Shown here: one piece after another, positions 9,875-32,438 of the stretch
How the letters are laid out: each line of letters begins with the position of its first letter
How positions within the stretch are numbered: the first letter of the stretch is position 1
From: Rotaria sp. Silwood1
Taxonomy: Eukaryota > Rotifera > Eurotatoria > Philodinida > Philodinidae
Assembly (NCBI GenBank): GCA_905250075.1
Contig: CAJNOP010000024.1
Location: 926,508 to 990,507 of the forward strand
Direction: 5' to 3'
DNA length: 64,000 nt
Translations under genes and position numbers: made by a program
Notes under the pieces: generated by a model
The model's database searches: none
The model's input: only the letters and a program-made list of their open reading frames with translations
Told to the model about the DNA's origin: nothing

Positions 9875-10701
9875 ATGGATCGAGAACCTTGGTAAGAAAA
9901 TAGTTTGATATATGATACGTTTATTTTTTTTTCCTGATTATTTGATTTAGTCCGTGGCGTATTGTTGATGATTGTGGTGGCGCATTTGCATTAGGAGCAA
10001 TAGGTGGAACATTTTTTCATTCAATCAAAGGATTTCGTCATGCTCCGAGTGTAAAATTTTGTTTTATTTTTTTTTTGTGAATTATGTAATATTTTCTATA
10101 TTTTTTTTGTTGTAGGGTTCATATAGACGATTAATTGGTAGTTTAAATGGAGTAAAACAACGAGCTCCTCGTGTTGCAGGTAATTTTTTTGAAATACGAA
10201 TAAAATTAATCAATTGTTTATTTAGCATCATTTGCTGCATGGGGTTGTATGTTTTCATTAATTGATTGTAGTTTTGTGTATCTAAGAAAAAAAGAAGATC
10301 CATGGAATTCAATTTTAAGTGGTGCAATGACGGGTGCTATTTTACAAGCGAGATGTAAATTAAAACAAAATAAAAATAAACCTTTAGTTTTATGATATGT
10401 CTATTTTAGACGGACCTGGAGCAATGATTAGTTCAGCTATTTTTGGTGGATTTATTCTTGCTATGATTGAAGGAACTGGTATTTTGATTACCCGTTATAG
10501 TCATATGTTTATGCCACAAGCAGCACCCGAAGGTAAATATATCTATTCAATATCATACTCAGTTTGCAATGAATTGCTTTTTTTCCCGTAAATTTAGAAC
10601 CACTACCTGACATTGATAAAGGCAAAATCGATCTTTCTGTTCCACCGTTTTTCAGCTCGTCTCCTGGGCAAGCTTCTTCTGCATCTGGTCATTTTTCATG
10701 A
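9875..10701 (+). CDS. TIMM17: Mitochondrial import inner membrane translocase subunit Tim17
   Basis: Core subunit of the TIM23 presequence translocase in the mitochondrial inner membrane. The protein opens [18 protein letters not shown], the conserved Tim17 start, and continues through glycine-rich membrane segments ([47 protein letters not shown]), giving four predicted TM helices and the conserved KEDPWNSI loop between TM2 and TM3. Six exons; exon 1 is only 17 nt. The tail after TM4 is serine/proline-rich and poorly conserved, as in other Tim17 proteins. Cysteines near the N-terminus and in TM2 match those forming a disulfide in yeast and human. It lies 139 bp after ARIH1 on the same strand. 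Confidence 0.95.
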
Positions 10702-11343
10702 AATATTTCCTGTGGTTCTTGGTTTTTTTTTGTTTTTTTTTCTTCTTTCCTATCCTGCTTTAAAAAGAATGTTGTTTACTTTCCCTTGTGTTAATTTGAA
10801 AAAGTGAAATAACTGATCTCATCTATGTACAATATACGATGCTGTTTCAGTTATTTTTTTTCTTGTTTGATTTATCTTTGAGAATTTTTGATCAAAACAT
10901 TTTATTCACATGTGATGATTATATTTTGTCGTTTTTTTCTACATATATTGTGGGTATTTTCTATATAAACATAAGAGAGAAAAATGTGATAACAAATAAA
11001 TATTGAAACTAATCCATTTTGTTAGTATTTACTAATCAAAATAAATCAATTTGCTAAAATATGTATAATAATCAGTTTTTACCTTTGTTTTTGTCTTGTA
11101 ATAGACAGAAAACTTTTATGTTAGATAACAAGAAAATTGAGCTGCATGATATGTGAAAGTACATGTTTGTACTTTAGTTAGAAAAACAACTGATAAGAAT
11201 ATTTATTATATAGGTCTGGTTTTTTTTGTCGGCAAAGGTGATATACATACCTTTTATTTTTTATAAAAAAATGAGATAAAAAAGAAATAACAATAGTTGT
11301 TTGATGCTAGAATATCATTTTAGATAACTGATCATAAAAAACA
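10702..11343. other. TIM17 3' flank and HGSNAT 5' flank
   Basis: No gene. A poly(A) signal AATAAA lies at 10995-11000, a plausible TIM17 3' end. A T-rich tract ending in AG at 11322-11323 precedes the HGSNAT ATG by 20 nt and is a candidate trans-splice acceptor. Confidence 0.45.
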
Positions 11344-13648
11344 ATGAAAAGATCATGGATTCATCTATGGTTGTTTTACATCACTATGCAACAGTTTTTC
11401 CATCATAACCAAGCAAAAACAATTAAAAATAATCCATCAGATTCTTTGAAAATGGATGAAGCCTATTTAACGATTAATAATGAAAATTATTCAGATCCAA
11501 TTTTGTTTATGTATAATATGGTAGTATGTGAACATTGTGATTTTGATCAGTTAGGTGATGTTGTTTCAATGAATTCAAGTCAAACTTTAACGATTGATAC
11601 AAGATATCCATATGATTTTCAACTTCGTCCAGAAACAAAGAATACAACATTATTATGTCAAATAGAATCATACAGATTTTCTGAACATGGTTCATATTTA
11701 TTTGAAGTTATACAAACAAACAAAAATAACATTTCTTGTACAATAACACAAACAAACAAATCAAGCTATTATTGGCTACCTATTATAATTGCAGTTATTA
11801 TTCTTTCTATTATTGTTTTCTTTATTCAACTATTTCATCTAATTTATAATTCTCGTTATATTGGTCGTATTTTAACAAATATTGGTCATCGACGATTAAT
11901 TAATGATGAAACTGATATTACACCAAGAATAAGTCCAATAACAAATAGACGAGTACCATTAATTATACCTAATGAAACTCGTAATGATGATGTTCTTGAT
12001 ACAGAAAATATTACTGGTCAATTATCAACAATTGGAACAACTCAAACATCAACTTATTCCAATAAAGCTAAAAAAATTCCACCAAAACGTCTTCAATCAT
12101 TGGATACTTTTCGAGGATTTTCATTGATGGTGATGATTTTTGTTAATTATGGTGGTAAGAATATTTCATTAATTCATTGGTTTTTTTTCTTCATACTTTT
12201 AAAAATTTTTATCTATTATAAAGGTGGTGGTTATTGGTTTTTCAATCATTCTGGTAAGATCGTTTTTTTTAAATATATTTCTAAGATTATTTGTTTCCTT
12301 CTTTTGGTCATAGTTTGGAATGGTTTAACTGTTGCTGATTTAGTTTTTCCATGGTTTGTTTGGATGATGGGTGTATCCATTGTTCTATCTCAACGATCAC
12401 TGCTAAAGAAAAAAATACGAAAACGAAGTATTTTAGTGAAAATATGTCGACGAACTGTAATACTATTTTTATTGGGTACGGAATAAGAAGATGAAAAAGA
12501 TCATGCGTTTTTTTTTATTGAGAATTTTAATTGAAAATTGTAGGTTTAATTTTACAAGGTGGACATGGAAAACCAGAAGATGTTCGAATTCTAGGTGTTC
12601 TTCAACGTTTAGCATTATGTTATTTTTTTACTGCAATACTTGTACTTATTTTTGATGCTGTTGAAGATCAATTACATTCATCACAATGGCCAATGAGTAA
12701 AAAATACAAATTTTACTTTTGAACTCTATATATAGTTTGTTTATTTAGGTGATAATGTATATCAACCAATACGAACTGAATTATCCAATACAGTTTTTCA
12801 ATTTTGGCCACAATGGCTTTGTATTCTTTTTATTACTCTTTCATGGATTTTAATAACTTTTGTTCCAAAATTAAGTAATTGTCCAAGAGGTTATGTAGGT
12901 CCTGGTGGAAAACATGAACATGGAAGATATACAAATTGTACTGGAGGTATAGTTCATATAAATCATTAAAAGAAAAAAAAACTAGATAATTAAATAATTA
13001 AAGGCATTGCTGGATATCTTGATCGAGTTATATTAGGACCTTCTCATATATATAATTATCCAACGTGTAAAGAAATTTTTAAAACTCAAATACCATATGA
13101 TCCTGAAGGTAAAATTAAATAAAAAAAAAGAATTACCTATTACATTTATTCTTTGATTCATAGGTCTTTTGGGTATTCTCACTGGAACACTTCTTTGTTA
13201 TCTTGGCGTTCAAGCTGGTCATAGTTTTGTTTTTTCAACACGTGTTCGTCGTGTTTGTGCACAATGGATGGTATCGAGTCTTATTTGTGGATTTTTAGGT
13301 TTACTTTTATCCAAAGGTGGTCATTCAGACAGTTGGATACCAATTAATAAAAATCTTTGGTCATTAAGTTTTATATTTATTTTAGCTAGTCTTGCTTTTA
13401 TAATCTTAACAGTACTTTATCTACTTGTCGATGTTCATAAATTGTTTACAGGTGAACCATGGCTTTGGTTAGGTATGAATTCCATTGTTCTTTACGTTGG
13501 TCATGAGATTTGTTCACAAAGTTTTCCAGTACAATTTGAAGTTCAAGAAACACATGCGAAATTACTTGCTTTGCATGTTTATGGTGCCCTATTTTGGGCT
13601 TTGATTGCTGGTATATTGTATTATAACAAAATTTTTATTGCTATTTAA
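11344..13648 (+). CDS. HGSNAT: Heparan-alpha-glucosaminide N-acetyltransferase (HGSNAT)
   Basis: Lysosomal multi-pass enzyme that transfers acetyl from cytosolic acetyl-CoA to the terminal glucosamine of heparan sulfate inside the lysosome. Seven exons (11344-12154, 12224-12253, 12314-12475, 12544-12696, 12749-12946, 13004-13108, 13164-13648). Residues 1-25 form a hydrophobic signal-like segment, followed by a luminal domain, a first TM near residue 145, then the conserved core beginning LQSLDTFRGFSLMVMIFVNY. The active-site histidine is present in YWFFNHSVWNG. Other conserved blocks are GLTVADLVFPWFVWMMG, GPGGKHEHGRYTNCTGG, INKNLWSLSF and GMNSIVLYVGHE near the end. The second exon is only 30 nt and lies just before the catalytic histidine. 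A poly(A) signal follows at 13750-13755. Confidence 0.95.
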
Positions 13649-14460
13649 TCATCTTTGTGATAATTTTCTTTTTTTTATTGTTTTCTCGAATATTATTTTT
13701 GAAAGATTTTCTTTTTATTATTCATGTGACGTACGTGAAATATAAATTCAATAAAATTCATAAATATTAATTTATTATAAAAAAACAATGAAAATTATTT
13801 TCAACAGTAGAGAAGTTCATATCACCATAAAGTTCCGTAGTTCAACAGACTTCTATCGAATTGCTTGAGAGAAAGAATTAACTATCTTTCGGTATAGGAT
13901 GCTGGCTAATTGTAGATTCATTAGCACCATACCTTCCGTATAATTAATATTAGTTATATCTTTGCATGCAAGATCAGCCTGGGGCGGAGTTCTTGCACTC
14001 AATCATTTCAGCTCTCCGTATATACTGACTAATTACATAGTAGAAACGAGAGGATCAATTCGTGCCTGTCGGTACTGACGTTTGAACATAGTACCTTATT
14101 TGATAAACTACTCGACCATGACGGCTGCATCAAAAGAGACTTTTAATATAGAATAATGTCTGTGAAACTTCTCAATAGTTTCATTTTTATTGATTTCCTG
14201 ACGAATTACAAAGCTTTATGTATGATTTCAAAATATACTCGGTAACCTATTTGATATTAGATCTAATCAATGTTTATTTGTGATTACTATAATTTCTAAA
14301 AACTTGCTCCCTCTGTTGAAAAATTCTATTGATTGAAACAAGGCACCTATGTTTTTGTTTCCTGTCAATTTAAATATTTTCATTGTCTTGCACATTAACT
14401 TTGAAATAACATATTGTTCATTTTAGATTGTTGTATTTAATCAAAGTAAACCAAAAGAAA
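13649..14460. other. HGSNAT 3' flank and APLF upstream region
   Basis: No coding frame. AATAAA at 13750-13755 is a likely HGSNAT poly(A) signal. The middle (about 13820-14110) is somewhat richer in GC than its surroundings but shows no recognised repeat or RNA. An acceptor-like TTTTAG (AG at 14425-14426) lies 34 nt before the APLF ATG. Confidence 0.4.
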
Positions 14461-16009
14461 ATGGTTGGTAAAGTAGAACTCATACCAATTGCAGAAGGCA
14501 ATCGTATTACAGTAAAAGAGAATGAAAAAGTTATTGTTGGACGTGGTTCATCATTAGGCGTATGTTCATTTAATTATGTTTGAGATCATAATCTATTTAT
14601 ATATGTTTTTAGTGTAATGAAAAAAAAATTTCTCGTCATCATGCAGAATTATTACTTAAAGATGATAATACTCTTTGGATTAAACCAACTCATGCAAATC
14701 CTGTTTTCTATCGTCCATTAAATGGTAAAACAATTCAATTAACAAAAGATGTTGAACGAGAATTAAACGATGGTGATCAAATTGGTTTACTTCCATCAAG
14801 TTTTTTCTTTCGTGTAAGTTTTTCTACTGATGAAAACAATAATAATGACAAAAATGATGATTCCGATTCGGATTCATTATATGCATGGAAAAAAGATGAT
14901 AATTTATCTCCTGTACGTGCAACTTCACCTGATCAATGGTCACCTACACATGGTTATCGTCGTTCAATTAGTAATCAAGATACATCTGTTTTTGATTTTG
15001 ATGAAGATGCTAATGATGAACCGGCACGAACACCAAGTAAACGTACATCATTTGAAAAGAAAATTTCGTTAGATGTTGAACCAAAACCACGTATTTCAAT
15101 GTCGGTACCTACAGTTAATCTAACTCGAATTTCTGTTCCTCCACCATCTGTAGACAATGAAGTATGTTTTTGTTTCTCTTTTTTTTGTTTCTCTTTGTTA
15201 ATTATTCAATTTGTAGGATGAAATTGAACCAATTAATACGAATCATACATCACGAAAATTACCTAAATGGATGGCAGCACCAACTCCATCACCAATAACT
15301 AAGCAGACAACTGCTACACCTAAGTCTTCTTATTCACGAAATTCATCAAATACTACTCCAACTAGTGCTAAACGACATTGTATGTTTTTCTTTTATTAAA
15401 TACTATTTCAAAAAGCTAAATATTGTTTTTTTTTGTTCTTAGTAAGTTTTGAAGGTGATAGTAATAGTGATGTTAATGAATCATCAAATATGTCAGGTAA
15501 ATTTTTATTACAAATTAGTTATCATTATATTATTATTTCTATTTAGATGTTCGATCACCAGCAACACCTATTGAAACAAAGTCTCCAGGAAAAGTATTAA
15601 GTAAAGTACCTTCAACAAGAAGTTTTGATAGTGATAGTGCAGATGGTTTTGATTTCGTGGCATCAAAAACAACAACAACGACGACAACACCATCACCATC
15701 AGTACCAAAAAGAAGTAACTAGAGATATCTTTTTTTGTGTTTTCTCATAAATTGTTAAATGAATATTTAAATTTAGTTAAACCAGGTAGTAAACGTCGTC
15801 CAGTTTGTCAATTTGGTGCATCGTGTTATAGAAAAAATCCTATTCATCGTGCTGAACAATCACATCCAGGTGATAGTGATTACGAAGATTCAAAACAATC
15901 ATATGATAATGATAATAATGATGATAATGATGCTGATAAACCTTTATGTCCATTTGGTAAATCATGTTATCGACAAAATCCTCAACATAAACGTGATTTC
16001 AAACATTAG
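14461..16009 (+). CDS. APLF: Aprataxin and PNK-like factor (APLF) homologue: FHA plus two PBZ fingers
   Basis: DNA-break scaffold protein that binds phosphorylated XRCC1/XRCC4 through its FHA domain, Ku through a short peptide and poly(ADP-ribose) through PBZ fingers. Six exons, about 421 residues. FHA at residues 1-100 (VGRGSSLG ... ISRHHAEL). An acidic CK2-like stretch (NDDSDSDSLYAW) and a low-complexity linker follow, then SRKLPKWM (around 15250-15276), matching the RK-x-LP-x-W Ku-binding motif of human APLF. Two PBZ fingers end the protein: CQFGASCYRKNPIHRAEQSH and CPFGKSCYRQNPQHKRDFKH (C-x5-C-x6-H-x5-H). It stops right after the second finger, so the acidic histone-chaperone tail of human APLF is absent; an acidic stretch lies between the fingers instead. 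ALC1 starts 176 bp downstream on the same strand. Confidence 0.93.
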
Positions 16010-16185
16010 ATGCAATATGCTTTTTTTGTGTGCAAATCAGGTTTCCGGTGATATACTGACATTCTATTGTATAAAAGTAGTTGTTCATATTATTAATTAT
16101 CTAAGAGTATTGGTCAGATAGAATTTTGAATTATAGAACATAGTTTAAATCATAGAATATTAATAAAAACGTTTTCTATTTGTAG
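16010..16185 (+). promoter_or_regulatory. APLF-ALC1 intercistronic region with poly(A) signal and abutting 3' splice site
   Basis: The 176-bp gap carries AATAAA at 16162-16167 and then TTTTCTATTTGTAG, whose AG (16184-16185) directly abuts the ALC1 ATG. A poly(A) signal about 20 nt upstream of an acceptor, with no cis donor evident for the latter, is the arrangement seen between genes of trans-spliced operons. That these two genes are co-transcribed is inference. Confidence 0.5.
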
Positions 16186-21630
<5,445 letters not shown>

Positions 21631-24600
21631 TATTTTATGTTGATACATTGGACTATAAAAACAAAGTTCTATTTTTGAGAAAAAACAAAGAAAGAAAACT
21701 ATTATTTTTTGTATATATATATTGCTTTATTCTTGATTTTTTTCTGTATCGATTATTTTGTGGATATGTTTTTGATGGTAATGTTGAATCAATCACTGAG
21801 TTTTATAACTAATAAGAAATAGATTTGAGCACAGTGAGAAAATGAAAATTTAATAAACCAAGAATTTTTCATATTGTCAATGTCTAAGTTATTATGATCC
21901 GATTTTCACTATTATCATCTTCTTTTCTTAGTACTTTTATATGATTTGAACTTATATTTTATTATCCGCTGTTCTTATTGTAATACTATAGTTTTTACTT
22001 TTCCGGTTAATTCAACATAGACTGTAATTAGAATGATAGAAGAGTGATAAATATGTGAGAAGAAAACGAAAATGTATATACCAAGCAGTGAAAAGATAAC
22101 GTTTTTTCCAAAACATCGAATTACAAAGCTGCCAATGTTCAATTGTTTCTTGTTCGTTGAACATTATATTAACTTTTACGATGTAGAGATCTTATTGTAC
22201 TCTTAGAAGAAGACCATCATAAAGAAGTAACACTTGAAGAGGAGGGTCGTTGAGATAATAATATGTTTCTTGATTTCATTTGATAATGGTAGTAAAATGA
22301 TTTCCAGTATTATTGAAATTCGTAGAAAGATTGTATCTAACCATATATTACTTGAGTATTATTTCAGAAAACAATTTAGAAAACTTATTCATATTTACTA
22401 TTATTCAAAGAATCTGACAATTCTCTTATGAACAATGAGATCATTCTAAAATTGGTAACAATAAACGGTAAAATATATAACAATCATATTATATCTATTG
22501 TTTCTAATGCTTGACATATGTAGCGCGTTCTACAATTGAAAATTGTATCGAAAAGGAGATAGATGAAATAATGTTTTTCTCTAAGCGACCAGTATCATTT
22601 TCTGCATTGACCACTGAAAATTGTTCATTAACTATTGAATGAATTTGCTGAATAATGTAAAAATTCAATCGAAGCAAGATTCACACCATAGACAAATATT
22701 TGTTTAATGACGAAAACTGGTACGAAATAGGCCTTTGACTTTCTTATATAATGTCAAATACTCAAAAAAAAAGATAGAAGTACCAAGTGACAAAAACATT
22801 TCAGAAAGGAATAGATTTAATTGATAGTAAATAGTCGATGAAACAATAAAACGGATAAGATAGTAGATCTAATTGAAAACAAACAGTTCTATTTCTTTAA
22901 CAGACTCTACATTTCCGTGAGAACACAAATTCAACTTTGAACAAATTGATTGAAAAAGCTTATGTTGTTTGAGTGAATTGAAATATTATATCATTCAAAA
23001 TCTTCTTTTTTTCAGTCGTATCTGTTTTCTTTATCTTTTGCTCAAAAAAGGATTATTCAGAATAAGCCAATTTAGACGAACGACAGTCTATTTGCTGCTT
23101 AAACATGTTGAAGCATACGATGTGTCAGTCTCACAAAGAAAACGAGACTTGTCCGTACCAGCTTTGTCAGCACGAAATAGGATAAACAGATGTAAATTAT
23201 GGACAACAAGTTAGTAACATTTGCATATATCATGTTTGATTTCATATCGAACTCATGGAAGCTTGTGTTTGTCTATTATTGTCATAGGATTTCCGTTTAA
23301 ATGTAAAACTCTGTTTGTCAATTCAATTTGGTAGTAGAGATTTGACTCTTTTTTTCATGAAAGTGTTTTTGGTGTCGAACAATTAGTCTCGGATGCAAAG
23401 TGTTACCACTTTGGCAACAATACTCGAGAGAATCTGAGAATATTGTCAGAAAAGACAAAGTTGCTAATCTATCTTAGATTTGAAACATGTCACTGAACAT
23501 TGCATCTTTCATCTGTTTTGTCATCAGTATCTAGCAGGCTGCTAATATTATGAGAAACTATTAATGTTGATAAAATAATCTTAAACAAATCTGAAGATAT
23601 ATGAGGGGTTCAATGAAAATTAATTAATAAAGAATAGGATGAGAAATAAAATGGTTCGGTGAATATGATTGCACATAACTAAAAATTATTCAACATTGAT
23701 ATCACACTTCTTTTCATTGATTAAATAATTTTCAAAGATTGGTCAATCAAATATTTCTGATAACTTTCACATATGCTCATATAAAAACCATTATGACTCT
23801 TGCCAAATGTACTAAAGAAAACAAAATGTGTAGAAAATGTCATATGTTAATGACATCAATTAACATAAAATGTTACTTATAACATACTACAAAAGAATAG
23901 AAACCTATATGATCTCATTGTTCCATGATCAATTTTGATAATTGATCCATCATAAAAACAGTGATGTATATAAAAATAACTTATTTTCTATATAATCTAT
24001 TATCCATTTTTCTTCGAACTCTGGAAGCATCTATTGGATAGCTTGCCATAACTTACTATTAGTACCATGACATTCGATTGGAAATGAGATCACTGTTCTA
24101 ATAACACTTATTGAGGTATGATATGCTGATACTATTCTAAGTCTTAATACGTGTTACTTTAGTTTGACTGATCTTTTTCGATAATATTACGTTAATATAA
24201 TTTTTTAAATTAACCTTTTATTTCACTAAGGAAAGGCAATAGATATTGACATATACAAAATAAATCTCATCATATTTTCTCCAGGTTAAATTAAGAACTG
24301 TATTGTTTAAAACACTAATACCAACAAAACAACATCATTGAAATTATCATGTGATAATTTCTGAAACATTATAAAAGAAATCAATATTTAATCTATAATT
24401 ATCATTAAGCTTGTCTGCAATTGCTTTCGATTGTCGTAATTGTCTCATGTCGTTCGTAAGTATTATTTGACCAGATTAGTTTTGCATATAGACGGGTACA
24501 TTATGTCTTTATTTAGTAATAAAAAGTATTTTGTATAACAGAAAAAAAAAACATAGTTGATTCAGCACCTAAGTGAGATAATAAGATGTACGCCACATAT

Positions 24601-26049
24601 ACGATATAGTTTTTCTGTTTTAATAAAAATATTTTTTGTTTAATAAGTAGTATAAATAATTCATAATTTTCTCGATTAATAGATCTAAACCAGTTTTACA
24701 ATAATATACATTTCCTCAAAGACTATCTCTTTAAAGGGTTTGATTAGCAACTTTTTAATTTAGGTAAGATAAATTTTCAATTCTTTTATTTTTATGATTG
24801 ATATATTTATTTGAACTATCTTTGACAAATAATAGTATGCCTTTGTACTGAAGAACATATAAAAAAAAATAAAACCTTAGGTATCATTTTCCTTTCATCT
24901 CGAATCATCAAAATTATCACTTATATATATATATCATTTTGTCAATATCATAGATTTCGTAATTCTATCTAATTCAGTTATTTCTTCATCTGCTAAAAGT
25001 GTGGGAAAAGCTTTCGCTTTGATCCATTAATGTTGATAGTTTACATGATCATTTAACAAGGTGCTCAATCAAAGTATTTTGTTAGGTAACATACTAATAA
25101 GATTTTACTGAGGACGAACCAAAGATAAGAAACACAAATGCTATGTAAGAAAAATTGACACAGTACTACTTATCTCGTTTGTTATTTGGTGAGCTGATGT
25201 CATTTTTCAAATCAATGAACGGCAATTATAAATCTCACAGTGACCTTTTTTTTCATACTCAGCAGGATTTTTGTATGATAAACGAACTTTTCTTCTACAA
25301 ACTTACATATCATAGCTCTCTTTATTATTAGATTCGTCAATATCCCACTTAACATTTTTATGTTATGATAATGTTTTCTTTAGACTAATGTTAAAGCAAA
25401 ACTTGAAAGTACTCGATTGAAAATCAAATAAATCGAGAAGAGCATATCTTGACGACCTAGACCTTTCATCAATAATAGAACGACAGTACAAGTGGATACT
25501 GATCCATACAAAATTGAATGAAGCTTAATAATTCATCATGATCATAAAAGGTTTCATTTTTAAAAGAAAAGCTTGGATTGATAATCTATAAAATCAACTT
25601 TTTTATTTTTTTATGATTATATAGATTATTATTGAAATATTTCAATTAACAATGGTACAAGTCCACTGAAGTATCTTCGATTAGTTAGATATTAAAAAGT
25701 TGATGTTTGTATATTGTTCATAATTACAAAGTCACTATCTTTTTCTTTGTAATTCTTTTGAACATGTTTCCATCTGCTACATTTAATAGTCACAGATCAC
25801 TAAGAAATGTTGCTTTTAACTTATTCAATTTTGAAAGGAATATCGTTGAGTCTAATAATAAGAAATGTTTTAGGGTAATAATCAAATACGAGAATTATTC
25901 AAACTGTACATTCAATATTTTCAACAAATAGTAACTAAACGTTTGCAATATATGTCTACATACATAAATACCAATTTCATTGAAGCAAGTAAGTATATTG
26001 ATAATGAATAAAACGAAACTATACTTATTCACATATTTTATCACAGTTC
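21631..26049. other. Long intergenic stretch, no gene recognised
   Basis: AT-rich, with stop codons throughout all frames. The longest open frames (22234-22431, 22969-23214, 25707-25931) show no motif, splice pairing or composition typical of the neighbouring genes. A TA microsatellite lies near 24922-24934. I see no inverted-repeat element or RNA gene here. It may contain regulatory DNA for WDR47 or ALC1, or decayed genes. Confidence 0.4.
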
Positions 26050-26880
26050 TTTATAGGTAACGATACTATGGCTCCATCTTCGTTTACTTCAAAAGAACTA
26101 TGTGAATGTGAAAATGAAGTAAGCAATGTATCCTTAGAGTAAGTATTAGTCATTCTGTTTCAAGTAAAAAAAAAATAAGACATTCTTTAATTGAAGGTAG
26201 CAATCCTCATAATCATATGACAGATAAACAAATATTACTTTCAATACAAACGAATGAACTTCATCGAACAGTATTAGTAACATTATCCTATGTTTTTTGT
26301 TCTTAAGTTCGAAGGATGTACTACTCATTAAAAAATAAAGCTTGTTTCCTGTATTATTTTCAATATTAATTTATCTAGCAGTAAACTATATCTGTAGCTT
26401 CAATACATAATATTTTATTTTAATTTACATCCCGTCAAAGATCTCCTTGTAAACTAACTCAAATGATTAGAAATACGAAGTCTTACACTACTAAAACTCC
26501 TTATTATGTATTAGAACTACTATTAGATCTGTCCTTGAAGAAAAATACTATCAATATAATCCATCGATCAAAGTAAATGAACATGAATTACAAACTAAAA
26601 GAAAAACGAGAAGCAAACAACTAGTATATTTCATGAAATTTAATACGAAATTGAAAGTATGGTAGATGATGAAAAAAAAACTCGATGCGATAAGTCTTCT
26701 TTTTTACGAAAAGCGACATCTAACAAAGCAAAACTAAAAACTTATAGAGGACATCATTCATCGAATATGATATATTCGTTCAATGATATATTCAACTTGT
26801 TCTGTCTCATCAATTCTCTTCATTTGCATCTATGTTTCTTGTTCTCATATCGAAAACAACTACTCGCCGATAGCTAGTCA
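26050..26880 (+). other. Possible unrecognised gene or gene remnant with small basic exons
   Basis: Several short open segments are bounded by plausible splice signals. One, 26059-26139, reads NDTMAPSSFTSKELCECENE and ends at GTAAGT. Another, about 26180-26290, includes SLIEGSNPHNHMTDKQ. A third, about 26527-26660, reads SVLEEKYYQYNPSIK ... QTKRKTRSKQLVYFMKF. A fourth, 26659-26877, opens MVDDEKKTRCDKSSFLRK. The peptides are lysine/arginine-rich and match no family I know. Joining them needs very small introns and the order is uncertain, so this may be a decayed gene. Transcript evidence would settle it. Confidence 0.25.
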
Positions 26881-27103
26881 TCTTACAATCATATTCACTT
26901 CTTTAGTTCACGTTAACTGAACAAACAAGCAATCGTCTATGTATGCGTCTACCTTTTTCTCCTCCCTTTTCTTCTTTATTGCCTTGTTGCTATCGTCGAA
27001 TTAGTCGTCGCATTAGAATGTTTGTGTGTGCGTATATACACAGTCTCGTTTGTCCTTTTTAGATCTCATTTTCGACTCGTCGTGTATATTATATTATCCG
27101 ACG
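26881..27103. promoter_or_regulatory. WDR47 upstream region
   Basis: A pyrimidine-rich tract (about 26950-26985) and GC-richer sequence with TCGTCG words directly precede WDR47, as expected for a promoter and leader. A T-rich acceptor (CCTTTTTAG, AG at 27061-27062) lies 41 nt before the ATG. Confidence 0.35.
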
Positions 27104-31601
<4,498 letters not shown>

Positions 31602-32021
31602 ATAAAACAAACTAAACCTACCGAACAAAACTTGATGTTTTAATCTCATTTGCGTTTTTAGTTTTCTTTTCTTTTTCTTCTTGTTCTTGTAATTCTATAT
31701 GAATAATAATTTGAACACAAAAAAAAAACAAATAAAGAAAGAACTTGGATCGCCTTTTGTTTGTTTGTCTGTCTGTCTATTTATATTTGATGAATTTTGC
31801 TGTTTGTTTTCTCATCTAGTATTAGTGTGGTTCCCCTTCAGAAGCAAAATTTTTTCGCTTTTTTTTTGTCTTTAAAAATAATGCGCAGATGTGCCGATAA
31901 AAATTTATTTCTTTTTATTCAATTGATGTATATTTTTTTTCTTTTTCGTTTGAAATAAAAATAAATCAATGATATAATAATGGTATTATTTCGTTTCGTT
32001 TCGTTTTTGTGTTTGTTGTTG
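31602..32021. other. Convergent 3' flanks of WDR47 and the small minus-strand gene
   Basis: Tail-to-tail gap of about 420 bp. AATAAA motifs serve the + strand at 31731-31736 and 31953 onward. Low-complexity T-rich runs and a short (TGTC)n tract near 31765-31780 are present. No gene seen. Confidence 0.5.
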
Positions 32022-32255
32022 CTATGCTTGGGATGATGATAATCGATCGAGTAAACGTAATTTTGTAAGAATTGATCGACTAAGATCAGTATTTAATTGC
32101 CAAAGATTTTCTTCAGTTGTTTGAATATCAAATTTTTTTTCATCAATTTGAATTTTTAATTTTTTCATACGATTTGAAAGAAATAAAGTACCAAATAGAC
32201 AAGCTAAAGTTATTGATGTAAGAGTCAAATCTACCATAGATGGCATTATAGACAA
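32022..32255 (-). CDS. Small single-pass membrane protein with coiled-coil tail, 77 aa, unrecognised
   Basis: A 77-residue uninterrupted frame. Residues 8-28 (VDLTLTSITLACLFGTLFLS) form one strong transmembrane helix, followed by a charged heptad-like segment (RMKKLKIQIDEKKFDIQTTE) predicted to form a coiled coil. The short head and basic residues after the helix suggest the tail faces the cytosol. It is divergent from the GST gene with 183 bp between starts, and codon use resembles its neighbours. I do not recognise the family; small proteins of this kind occur in ER and mitochondrial membranes, but nothing here assigns a compartment. The intact frame and its position between real genes support it. 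Confidence 0.6.
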   Translation of the reverse strand: MSIMPSMVDLTLTSITLACLFGTLFLSNRMKKLKIQIDEKKFDIQTTEENLWQLNTDLSRSILTKLRLLDRLSSSQA

Positions 32256-32438
32256 TGAGAAAAAAATAATAATCGCGCCTTTTGATAAAAAATACGTTCA
32301 ATTGTTTTAGTTAAAAAAATATTTTACAAATGCTTTTGTTTAATAACAAATCAATTGTCTAATGTATGATGTCTATCATTGTATAGTTTAACAAGATGTT
32401 GTTTATAAATGAAATAAATTCATTCGTTTTTGTTTTAG
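32256..32438. promoter_or_regulatory. Shared 183-bp divergent promoter
   Basis: The only space between the minus-strand small membrane protein and the plus-strand GST. It must contain both promoters if both genes are transcribed from here. A T-rich acceptor GTTTTAG (AG at 32437-32438) abuts the GST ATG. Confidence 0.45.
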
